NCBI RefSeq assembly: GCF_022807975.1
Contig: NZ_CP094358.1
Location: 4,250,171-4,314,170 of the forward strand
From: Abyssalbus ytuae
Lineage (GTDB): Bacteria > Bacteroidota > Bacteroidia > Flavobacteriales > Flavobacteriaceae
Direction: 5' to 3'
Length of the DNA stretch: 64,000 nt
Every line of letters starts with the position of its first letter. Positions within the stretch are counted from its first letter, which is position 1. A program made the translations under genes and the position numbers. The notes below the pieces were generated by a model that ran no database searches, was not told where the DNA came from, and saw only the letters and a list, made by a program, of their open reading frames with translations. Shown in pieces: positions 1 through 7,731 of this stretch.

Positions 1-57
1 TTTTTCATAATAATTAACCTGCGGTATTGCAGACTGCTCTGTTACTATCTTATCCAT
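1..57 (-). CDS. 5' end of an unidentified gene, cut by the window edge
   Basis: An ATG on the minus strand at 57-55 opens a frame of 19 codons that runs off the left edge without a stop, beginning MDKIVTEQSAIPQ. The fragment is too short to name. Short starts of this style occur in small DNA-binding proteins of Bacteroidota mobile elements, which would suit the HEPN gene next door, but that is a guess. It could also be a chance open frame. Confidence 0.35.
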   Translation of the reverse strand, partial: MDKIVTEQSAIPQVNYYEK

Positions 58-327
58 ATCTCAATTAATTTTTTGTGAAATTACCTGTTTGATTAAAAAA
101 GAATGGCCTCAAAAAAATTAAATATTAATATAAATCAATTCAGGGTACAGAAAATCAATCGGTAGTTATCCTGCATCTTTTCTACCTCTTCCAAAAAAGA
201 ATCCATTGTATTTTTATAGGTTTCTATTTTTTTTTAAGCTATTTAAATAATAAAATGAGGTTCTAAATTTTTTTGAAAGCCATATAACCCCCCTGCTAAA
301 ATAGTCTCCTGACTATGTGCTATATAT
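58..327. other. Gene-poor stretch with one 23-codon minus-strand frame
   Basis: No convincing gene. A minus-strand frame at 206-135 encodes 23 residues (MDSFLEEVEKMQDNYRLIFC and three more, ending in TGA) and stays open for nine codons upstream of its ATG. It could be a tiny gene, the tail of a decayed gene or chance. The rest is AT-rich and featureless. Confidence 0.3.
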
Positions 328-375
328 TTTTGTTATTCTTCCCCGAAAGTCGGGAGACTTCGAGGAGCGAAGAAT
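328..375 (+). repeat. Palindromic repeat, copy A (upstream of the HEPN gene)
   Basis: Bases 328-368 match 1425-1465 at 37 of 41 positions in direct orientation. Copy A has a perfect 7-base terminal inverted repeat (ATTCTTC at 335-341, GAAGAAT at 369-375) and an inner hairpin CCCGA-AAG-TCGGG. The shape is that of a REP-like or MITE-like palindrome. With the second copy it brackets the nucleotidyltransferase-HEPN gene. Confidence 0.65.
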
Positions 376-451
376 ATAAATTATTGTATTTATTTTGTGC
401 CCTGTTTGCCCGGGATTTTTTTATCTTACCATCCTCAAAAAATCTTTATAC

Positions 452-1336
452 GTGAAACAACAGCTATCCCATTTGCCCCCTGACAAAATAAAAGAACTGG
501 AAACCGTAACCCAACGTATTATGGCCACCGGAAAGGCAGAAATGGTGATACTCTTTGGCTCCTACGCCCGTGGCGACTATAAAGAACAAAGAGGAAAAGT
601 ACAGGGAAAACAGAGCGACTACGATATTTTAGTGGTAACTGCTAATGCCGATACCCGGCAGGGGCTCAGGAAAAAATTACGGGGTATTTTTAAGGATATT
701 GGCATACCTGTACAACTTATTGTAGAAAAGATTGGCTTTGTAAACAGCAACCTGGAAGAAAAACAATACTTTTTTACCGACATAAAACGCGAAGGCAAAG
801 TGTTGTACAACTCGGGTAACTTTCAACTATCCGACCCCAAAGAACTCACACCCACCCGGAGAAGGGAAATTGCGGAAGAAGATTTTAAGATGTGGGTTGG
901 AAATGCCGAAATTTTCCTTGAAAATTCTCAGGGCAACTTTAAAAAAGGAGAAAAAAATAAAAAATACTATAAAATAGCTGCTTTTGAACTTCAACAAGTC
1001 GTAGAGATGTGCTATACCACTATAGAAATGGTTTTTACCCATTACAACCCGTATGAGCATAACCTGGAAGTATTGCAAAACCGGGTTTTAAAGTTTGACA
1101 CCCGCGTTAAAGAAGCTTTTCCCCGCGTTACCGAAGAACAAAAAGAACTTTTTGACCATTTGAACTATGCCTATATTGGCGGGCGTTACAAAAGTGAGGA
1201 AGAATTTCCGGTAACCCGGCAACAGTTAAGCTACTGGGGCGATGAAGCCAAAAAGTTACTCGACTTAACGGAACAAATTTGCCAGGAACATATTAAAGCC
1301 TTAAAAGCTATTGAAGCTAAAACCCCGGAAATATAG
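452..1336 (+). CDS. Nucleotidyltransferase-HEPN fusion protein
   Basis: 294 residues from a GTG start. An upstream TTG at 395 would add a poor, cysteine-containing leader. The N-terminal half is a minimal nucleotidyltransferase: GSYARG at residues 36-41, then D56 and D58 in SDYDIL, the GS...DxD metal site of the pol-beta fold. The C-terminal half, from about residue 140, is helical and HEPN-like. No RX4-6H ribonuclease motif is visible, so RNase activity is doubtful. In MntA-HepT toxin-antitoxin pairs these domains sit on two proteins; here one chain carries both. Hand counts for 601-660 and 841-900 give 47-48% GC, above the surroundings, and repeats flank the gene. Both facts suggest horizontal transfer. 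The molecular role is unknown. Confidence 0.75.
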   Translation: MKQQLSHLPPDKIKELETVTQRIMATGKAEMVILFGSYARGDYKEQRGKVQGKQSDYDILVVTANADTRQGLRKKLRGIFKDIGIPVQLIVEKIGFVNSNLEEKQYFFTDIKREGKVLYNSGNFQLSDPKELTPTRRREIAEEDFKMWVGNAEIFLENSQGNFKKGEKNKKYYKIAAFELQQVVEMCYTTIEMVFTHYNPYEHNLEVLQNRVLKFDTRVKEAFPRVTEEQKELFDHLNYAYIGGRYKSEEEFPVTRQQLSYWGDEAKKLLDLTEQICQEHIKALKAIEAKTPEI

Positions 1337-1424
1337 AATTTCCTGAAAACTCCTTAGGTTTTATTCAGCATATCTTTTCTGGTATTCGTTCATTTTGGCA
1401 ACTACCTTGCTATGAACAATATTT

Positions 1425-1465
1425 TTTTGTTATTCTTCCCCGGAAGTCGGGAAGCTTCGGGGAGC
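1425..1465 (+). repeat. Palindromic repeat, copy B (downstream of the HEPN gene)
   Basis: Direct copy of 328-368 with four substitutions. It has lost the outer right arm present in copy A but keeps the CCCG/CGGG inner hairpin and an AAGCTT-centred palindrome. The copies lie about 1.1 kb apart and enclose only the nucleotidyltransferase-HEPN gene, as expected for a small mobilised unit or for insertion between two resident repeats. Confidence 0.65.
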
Positions 1466-1607
1466 TTGTGAGATTTCCCGAAAGCCATCTCAACCAGGCA
1501 AAGGTTTCTTTAAGTTAATATTTTATTGAAAAGAATTATTATGATTTTCATCGTTTTGTAATTTGGTTATACAACAATTTATATATCTAATAAGTAAAAC
1601 AATCAAA

Positions 1608-2894
1608 ATGAAAAGAATAATTTTAATAGTAGCCACTATAGTGCTTATGCTTATCATTTTTATTTATATATCCCTTCACAGCACTTCAAAAGAATTTGAA
1701 ACATGTGAAATACTAGGTTATAATGACATGGAAGAAATAGATTTTAAAAAACATGATTCCGTTCTTATTGCAGCAAGTTCTTTGTATGAGGGTGATATGC
1801 TCAAAGAAATAATTCAGGGAGAAAACTATCGCGATGTGTGGTCTGCTCCTATTAAAGTTCCCGTAGTTTTTTTAGATACTTTAATGGGAGGTATGAAAAT
1901 AATAAAAGAAGGCGGAGGTAAACAAACTCATTCTCTACGCTTAAAAGCTAAAAATGGTGTGGTTTATACTATACGAAGTGTAAATAAAGATCCTAAAGCG
2001 TTTGTGCCTGAATATGCCCGGGCATTAGATATTCAAAATATTGTAGTTGACGGAATTTCGGCACAACACCCCTATGCGGCTTTAGTGGTGGCAGAATTAG
2101 CCCAAGCGGCAGAAATTTTGCATACTCACCCAAAAATCATATTTGTGCCCAAAGAAGCTTTTCCTGAAAAATATAAGAAAAAGTACGGAAACCGGTTATA
2201 TCTGCTGGAATATGAAACCGAAGGAGAAGTAAACTGGACGAATTATAAAAACGTAGTTGAGATACTGGATACCAAACATTTACAGGAGCTAAAAATGGAA
2301 CATCCGGACAAAGTATTTATTGATGAAAATATTTTTGTTAAAAACCGCCTGTTTGACCTGCTAATTGGTGACTGGGACCGACATGCCAAACAATGGGGAT
2401 GGGTGGTTGTTAAAAAGGACAGTCTTTTCACAGCAATTCCCCTGGCAGGTGACAGGGATAATGCTTTTTTTAATATAAATGGTTTGATACCCTCTATCAT
2501 TTCAAATAAAAACATACAACCGGAATTAAGGCCGTTTGATGAAAAAATAGATTATTTAGATGGCCTGGTAAGACCTGTTGATACTTATTTTTTAAATGAA
2601 ACACCCCAAGAAATTTTTATAGAAGAAGCTAAAAAGTTACAAACAAAACTAACGGATAAAGAAATTTATAAAGCATTAAAATCATGGCCGGATACAATTT
2701 ATAAACTAAATGGAGATGAGATAGCAAAAAAAATAATAAGCAGAAAAAATAACCTGGTTAACTATGCCAGGGCATTCAAAAAAATACTGGATACCAGAGA
2801 ACTTTTAACCGAACCGTTAATGGGTTCGGAAGATATTGATATAAGTGATGATTTGGTAAAATGTTTTAACTGTAAAACAAGCCGGATGCAATAA
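1608..2894 (+). CDS. Membrane-anchored kinase-like protein (stand-alone form)
   Basis: 428 residues from the ATG at 1608; a TTG at 1563 in frame is less likely. Residues 4-22 form one hydrophobic segment, so the protein is an anchored or exported protein. Residues 100-290 carry a GGG-K-T-SLRL glycine-rich strand (about 102-111), an IRSVNK strand (122-127), the loop DWDRH (255-259) and GDRD (281-284). This order resembles the nucleotide loop, catalytic loop and metal-binding Asp of atypical kinases such as HipA and Fam20. From memory, the same block lies inside long Bacteroidota outer-membrane metallophosphoesterases that end in a BamA-like barrel; here it stands alone. The kinase role is inferred. 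Confidence 0.55.
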   Translation: MKRIILIVATIVLMLIIFIYISLHSTSKEFETCEILGYNDMEEIDFKKHDSVLIAASSLYEGDMLKEIIQGENYRDVWSAPIKVPVVFLDTLMGGMKIIKEGGGKQTHSLRLKAKNGVVYTIRSVNKDPKAFVPEYARALDIQNIVVDGISAQHPYAALVVAELAQAAEILHTHPKIIFVPKEAFPEKYKKKYGNRLYLLEYETEGEVNWTNYKNVVEILDTKHLQELKMEHPDKVFIDENIFVKNRLFDLLIGDWDRHAKQWGWVVVKKDSLFTAIPLAGDRDNAFFNINGLIPSIISNKNIQPELRPFDEKIDYLDGLVRPVDTYFLNETPQEIFIEEAKKLQTKLTDKEIYKALKSWPDTIYKLNGDEIAKKIISRKNNLVNYARAFKKILDTRELLTEPLMGSEDIDISDDLVKCFNCKTSRMQ

Positions 2895-2910
2895 ATTATC
2901 CATCCGGCTT
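2879..2910 (+). terminator. Hairpin terminator overlapping the stop codon
   Basis: A 10-base stem (AAGCCGGATG / CATCCGGCTT) with a 12-base loop. The TAA stop of the kinase-like gene (2892-2894) lies in the loop. An A/T-rich run follows on both sides, so it may serve both convergent transcription units. Confidence 0.7.
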
Positions 2911-2938
2911 ATTTTAAAAAAAACATATAAAATCAAAA

Positions 2939-3124
2939 TCAGTCTTTTACTCCCAATTTATCCAGTATATCCTCCAACAGGCACCATTTTGTAATAGATG
3001 ATTGAAGAAGATTAACCCCTACAAAACCTGTAAACCATAGCCAATTAATATTGTGGTATACTGCCAATAGTATACTTATTATTACAAATGTTCCCGCTAC
3101 TGCCCTTACTATCCTGTTTTTCAT
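2939..3124 (-). CDS. DUF2892 inner-membrane protein
   Basis: 61 residues, close to the whole family domain. Two hydrophobic segments (about residues 8-24 and 28-42) precede the family tail with CLLEDILDKLGV, which matches the usual C-x-x-E-D-I-L-x-K-L-G pattern of DUF2892 (YgaP C-terminal-like) proteins. It starts 2 bases after the preceding PII-like gene ends and is the last gene of the efflux operon. The family has no settled function; it is often found beside redox, rhodanese or transport genes. Confidence 0.8.
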   Translation of the reverse strand: MKNRIVRAVAGTFVIISILLAVYHNINWLWFTGFVGVNLLQSSITKWCLLEDILDKLGVKD

Positions 3125-3126
3125 TG

Positions 3127-3432
3127 TTAAATATATTTTTCTATTGGTAATACCACTGCTTTCACAGGATTGTTGCTAACAATTTTATTATTGAATCCTT
3201 TTATCAATTCAAATGCTTTATCAATTTTATCTTCATCTGTAAAAGAAAAGAATAAATTAGATTCGGCCCCTCCTTTTGTACCGGGAAACCAGCTTGAGGT
3301 CATTACTAAAGAAGCTGCATTTTTATATCCGTCAATGTCGGATTCACTGAAACTTTCAATTTTAGCTTCTTTAAATAGCTGAAGCACATCATCGTGATAT
3401 TCTTCAACAACGGTTACGAGTAATAATTTCAT
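3127..3432 (-). CDS. Small PII-like protein of the efflux operon
   Basis: 101 residues from the ATG at 3432, one base after the pump stop codon; an earlier in-frame start would overlap the pump. The pattern of alternating strands and helices (MKLLLVTVVEEY start, FSFTDEDKIDKAFELIKGF, and a final strand with PVKAVVLPIEKYI) resembles PII/DUF3240-type ferredoxin-fold proteins that accompany RND pumps. No PII T-loop residues could be identified. Its place in the operon suggests it senses a ligand or tunes the pump. Function inferred only. Confidence 0.5.
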   Translation of the reverse strand: MKLLLVTVVEEYHDDVLQLFKEAKIESFSESDIDGYKNAASLVMTSSWFPGTKGGAESNLFFSFTDEDKIDKAFELIKGFNNKIVSNNPVKAVVLPIEKYI

Positions 3433-3433
3433 T

Positions 3434-6400
3434 TTATTTGTGCTTTTTTCTTTCAATTAAATAATATACCAACGGAACTACTAAAAGCGTGAGTACTGTT
3501 GAAGCAATTGTTCCACCCATAAGCGAAATTGCCAATCCCTGAAAAATAGGATCAAAAAGTATTACAAATGCTCCTATTACCACCGTACCTGCCGTAAGCA
3601 ATATAGGGGTGGTTCTTACCGCTCCCGCTTCAATAACCGCTTGTTTTAATGGAATTCCATCAGCTACACGTAAGTTTATAAAATCAATCAGCAATACCGA
3701 ATTACGTACCATAATACCTGCCAGGGCAATCATTCCTATAAACGAGGTAGCAGTAAAGAAAGCTCCCAATAACCAGTGTCCTACCACAATCCCTACCATA
3801 GAAAGGGGTATTGCAACCATCATTACCACCGGAGCTTTAAAGTTTTGAAACCAACCTACAATAAGCATATAAATGATTACAATTACACCTAAAAAGGCCA
3901 CTCCAAGATCCCGGAACACTTCTAAAGTTATTTGCCATTCGCCATCCCATTTTATCGTATAATTATCTTCATAATCCGGTTGGTTCATATACAATTCATC
4001 TATGGTATAACCTTCGGGCAATTTTATGTTTTTAAGTTTGTCTGTCATACCTAGTATAGCATATACAGGGCTTTCCAACTCTCCTGCCATGTCGGCAGTA
4101 ACATATACCACTCTTTTTTGGTTTTTCCTGTAAATACTTTTTGCCCTAGTTCTTTCCTTTATGTCCACCAAATCCCCAATTGCTACCATATTACCTTGCT
4201 GAGATTTTACTTTAAGCTGGCTAATATCCTGAACGGAGGATCTTTCTTTTTCATCCAGGGTAAGAATAAGCCCTACCTGATTAGATGCATTCTCATCATA
4301 TAAATTTGTAACTGCCCTTTCTGATAACGCCATATTCATGGTATGGGTTATTTGTTGCGGAGCAACTCCGTAAAGCATAGCTTTTTCCCTGTCAATTACA
4401 AACTCGTATTCCGCCTGGTTATCTTCTACCATCCAGTCAATATCAACTACATCCTGAGTATTGTTAAGAATAGTCTGAATTTGATCTGCCACTTCAATTT
4501 GCTTGTCATAACGGGGTCCGTATACTTCCGCCACAATAGTAGATAAAACAGGTGGCCCCGGTGGTACCTCCACTACTTTTACATTAGCATTGAACTTATT
4601 GGCTATTTTTTGAATTTCAGGGCGAAAAGCACTTGCTATCTCATGGCTTTGCTTACTACGGTCATGCTTATCGGTTAAATTAACCTGAATGTCTGCCATA
4701 TTACTTCCTCCCCTCAAATCATAGTGACGTACCAACCCGTTAAAAGTTATGGGGGCGGATGTGCCTACATAACTCTGATAGTTTACTACTTCGGGTTGTT
4801 GGGATAAATATTGTGATATTTCTTTTGCTACCACTGCTGTTCGTTCAAGCGTGGTACCTTCAGGCATATCAATTACTATCTGAAATTCATTTTTATTATC
4901 AAAAGGAAGCATTTTTACCGCCACCCATTTAGTAAAGAACATTCCTATAGAGCCCAGGAGCAAAAAGAATGTTATACCTAAAAACAACCATCTTTTTTTA
5001 GGGTTTTCTATTAAAGGCTTTTCAAACTTGTTATACATTCTGTAAATGAATGTATCTTCCATTCTTTTTTCTTCTTTCTCTTCCCCTTTTTTATCTTTTT
5101 CACGTAAGAATAAGTATCCGAGGTAAGGAGTTATTGTTAAAGCTACAAACAGAGACAATAACATGGCTATGGAAGCCCCGATTGGCATAGGCGACATATA
5201 AGGACCCATAAGGCCGGATACAAACGCCATTGGTAAAACCGAAGCAATAACCGTGAAAGTAGCTAAAATTGTAGGGTTACCCACTTCATTAATAGCATAT
5301 AAAGCAGCTTGTTTAAAGGGTAAACGTTTCATTTTAAAGTGCCGGTGCATATTTTCGGCAATAATTATTGAATCGTCTACCACAATACCTGTTACAAACA
5401 CCAGGGCAAACAAGGTAATTCTGTTAAGGGTGTAATCCAGTATGTAATAGCTTAGCAGGGTTAAAGCAAAAGTTATGGGTACTGAAAGGAAAACCACCAA
5501 ACCGCCACGCCATCCCATAGCTAACATTACCACAATAGTTACGGCAACAATAGCACCAATTAAGTGCATTAATAGTTCTGATACTTTTTGAGAAGCTGTT
5601 TCTCCATAATTCCTGGAAATTTCTATATGAACATCATCCGGAATTAATGTTTTCTTTAAATGCTCTGTTTTATCCAGTATTATATCGGATATTTTCATGG
5701 CGTCAGCTCCTTTGCGTTTAGCAACCGAAATGGTCACAGCCGGATATTCGGAGAGATATTCTTTACTCTTTTCGCTTGCCTTTCCAAAACCCAGGGATAC
5801 ATAATTTTTAGGTAATTCCGGGCCATCAATAATTCGGGCTATTTGTTTTAAATAAATGGGTTTGTTTTTATTAACCCCTACCACAAGGTTTTCCACATCT
5901 TCTACTGTTTCAATAAATCTTCCTGTTTCTACAAGAAACTCGGTATCGCCTTTATTAAAACTACCTGAATTAAGCTGTTGGTTATTAGCCTTAATTAATT
6001 GGGAAACAGATAAGAAATCTACACCATTTGCGGCCATTTTATCTTTGTCGAGCACTACCCTTAACTGACGGTTCCTTCCTCCTATTTTTTGCGTAATTGC
6101 CACATCATTTACCTTTTCAATCTCATCAGTAAGTTCTTGTGCTATTTGTTTTAATTGATAATCATCATATGTTTCACTCCAAAGGGTTAAACCAAGCATA
6201 GGCACATCATCAATTGCACGGGTTTTTACCAGCGGAAAGGTTACTCCTGCCGGCATTTGATCCATATGTTTATTTATTTCATTGTAGAGTTTTACAAAAG
6301 ATCGTTCAATATCTTCACCTACATAAAACTGAACAATCACCATGCCCTGTTCTTTCATAGAAGTTGAGTACACATACTCTATTCCTTTTATATTGGAAAT

Positions 6401-6625
6401 TAATTTTTCCAAAGGTTTAATAACCCGCGATTCCACTTCTGTCGGGCTTGCTCCCGGGTATCCTACAAAAATATCGGCAATGGGCACGTCAATTTGAGGT
6501 TCTTCTTCCCTGGGTATAAGAAACGAACTATATACTCCAATAACCATAAAAATGATCATAAGGAGAACAGTAAGCTTTGAGCTTATAAAGCTTTTGGCTA
6601 TTTTTCCGGCTAATCCTTCTTTCAT
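3434..6625 (-). CDS. RND efflux permease (AcrB/HAE1-type inner-membrane pump)
   Basis: 1063 residues, full length for an RND pump. One membrane segment lies near residues 18-36, then a large periplasmic porter domain, then a helix bundle with GIVVDDSIIIAEN around D417-D418, the proton-relay aspartates of TM4. A second porter domain and the C-terminal bundle follow. It would exchange protons for a toxic compound and pass it to the adaptor and TolC-like channel encoded just upstream. The paired aspartates and overall sequence fit hydrophobe/drug pumps better than CzcA metal pumps, but the substrate cannot be read from sequence. Confidence 0.92.
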   Translation of the reverse strand: MKEGLAGKIAKSFISSKLTVLLMIIFMVIGVYSSFLIPREEEPQIDVPIADIFVGYPGASPTEVESRVIKPLEKLISNIKGIEYVYSTSMKEQGMVIVQFYVGEDIERSFVKLYNEINKHMDQMPAGVTFPLVKTRAIDDVPMLGLTLWSETYDDYQLKQIAQELTDEIEKVNDVAITQKIGGRNRQLRVVLDKDKMAANGVDFLSVSQLIKANNQQLNSGSFNKGDTEFLVETGRFIETVEDVENLVVGVNKNKPIYLKQIARIIDGPELPKNYVSLGFGKASEKSKEYLSEYPAVTISVAKRKGADAMKISDIILDKTEHLKKTLIPDDVHIEISRNYGETASQKVSELLMHLIGAIVAVTIVVMLAMGWRGGLVVFLSVPITFALTLLSYYILDYTLNRITLFALVFVTGIVVDDSIIIAENMHRHFKMKRLPFKQAALYAINEVGNPTILATFTVIASVLPMAFVSGLMGPYMSPMPIGASIAMLLSLFVALTITPYLGYLFLREKDKKGEEKEEKRMEDTFIYRMYNKFEKPLIENPKKRWLFLGITFFLLLGSIGMFFTKWVAVKMLPFDNKNEFQIVIDMPEGTTLERTAVVAKEISQYLSQQPEVVNYQSYVGTSAPITFNGLVRHYDLRGGSNMADIQVNLTDKHDRSKQSHEIASAFRPEIQKIANKFNANVKVVEVPPGPPVLSTIVAEVYGPRYDKQIEVADQIQTILNNTQDVVDIDWMVEDNQAEYEFVIDREKAMLYGVAPQQITHTMNMALSERAVTNLYDENASNQVGLILTLDEKERSSVQDISQLKVKSQQGNMVAIGDLVDIKERTRAKSIYRKNQKRVVYVTADMAGELESPVYAILGMTDKLKNIKLPEGYTIDELYMNQPDYEDNYTIKWDGEWQITLEVFRDLGVAFLGVIVIIYMLIVGWFQNFKAPVVMMVAIPLSMVGIVVGHWLLGAFFTATSFIGMIALAGIMVRNSVLLIDFINLRVADGIPLKQAVIEAGAVRTTPILLTAGTVVIGAFVILFDPIFQGLAISLMGGTIASTVLTLLVVPLVYYLIERKKHK

Positions 6626-6640
6626 TACTAAATATTTAGG

Positions 6641-7717
6641 TTATTGAATTGAAATTTTTGCACCATTGTACAGTTTACTTTCTGCCGATATTATAAAAGT
6701 TTCATCAGCAGCAAGGCCGGATAAAACTTCTACTTTATCTCCATAAGTTCTGCCTAAACGAAGCCAGCGTAATAATGCAGTGTTATTTTGGCTTACCGTA
6801 TAAACCCCGGATAGTTGGCCGTGCTGTATAATAGCTTCAGCTGGTATTAGTACAGTACCTGTGGAGGTTGTTTCTTCTACAGGTATTTGTACTGTTGCAT
6901 ACATGCCTGAAAGTAAAGATGTATTAGTTTCATTAATTATGATTTTAATTAAATACTGACCTCCTGTATTTTTAGAAGAAGTGCTGATTTCCAAAACTTT
7001 ACCTTTTACAGTTTCATTTAAAGATTTAATAGATATGGTTACTTCTGTTTCGGGTTTTACTTTTGAAATTTCCGATTCCGGAACCATAGCAATTACCTGA
7101 AACTTACCAGGGGATTCTACTTCTAAAAGAGGCATTCCCGGATTTGCCATATCTCCTTCATTAATAAATTTATTGGTTACCACTCCGTTAAAAGGAGCCC
7201 TTATATTGGCATACGAAAACTGGGCATTTACTTCATTTTTCATTTGCCGTGCTGCTTCCAGCCTAGCTTTAGCCATATTATAATTAGCAGTTATATCGTC
7301 CAGTTCCTTTTGGCTAGCACTATTAGATTTAAAAAGGGTTAAAAAGCGTTCATAATCTTTTTGAGCTATATTGTAAGCTGCCTGTGCCTCGGTAATACCT
7401 GCATTTACCTGTGCCAGTTTGGCGGTCAAATCTGCGTCATTTACACTTATGAGTAACTGTCCCTTTTTTATTTTATCACCTACATTTACATATATTTTGT
7501 CAACAAAGCCCATCATTCTTGTACTAAGGTCGGCACTGTTAACAGCCTCAATTTTACCACTTGCCGTAATAAAAGGCATATTGTTCTCTTTTTCTATGGT
7601 ACTAACCTTAACTGGTACCCCCACACCATCATTTTGTGATTTTTCTTCTCCTCCTTTACAAGAAATAAGAGAAAAAATTCCTGTAAATAATAAAACTGAG
7701 TATATTGTTGTTTTCAT
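6641..7717 (-). CDS. RND periplasmic adaptor subunit (lipoprotein)
   Basis: 358 residues with a lipobox ending at C20 (LISC), so it is probably lipid-anchored. Residues 45-75 and 170-205 hold the split biotinyl-lipoyl-like domain (DKIYVNVGDKIKKGQLL, then FNGVVTNKFINEGD), with a long alpha-hairpin between them (about 80-165). Beta-barrel and membrane-proximal domains follow. This is the membrane-fusion protein that links the pump to the outer-membrane channel. It lies 14 bases after the TolC-like gene and 15 before the pump, in one operon. Confidence 0.92.
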   Translation of the reverse strand: MKTTIYSVLLFTGIFSLISCKGGEEKSQNDGVGVPVKVSTIEKENNMPFITASGKIEAVNSADLSTRMMGFVDKIYVNVGDKIKKGQLLISVNDADLTAKLAQVNAGITEAQAAYNIAQKDYERFLTLFKSNSASQKELDDITANYNMAKARLEAARQMKNEVNAQFSYANIRAPFNGVVTNKFINEGDMANPGMPLLEVESPGKFQVIAMVPESEISKVKPETEVTISIKSLNETVKGKVLEISTSSKNTGGQYLIKIIINETNTSLLSGMYATVQIPVEETTSTGTVLIPAEAIIQHGQLSGVYTVSQNNTALLRWLRLGRTYGDKVEVLSGLAADETFIISAESKLYNGAKISIQ

Positions 7718-7731
7718 CTTTTACCTAATTA

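Noticed and set aside
452-1336. Classic two-gene HepT-MntA toxin-antitoxin pair
   Set aside because: There is a single continuous frame and no RX4-6H motif in the HEPN part, so a standard RNase toxin is not supported.
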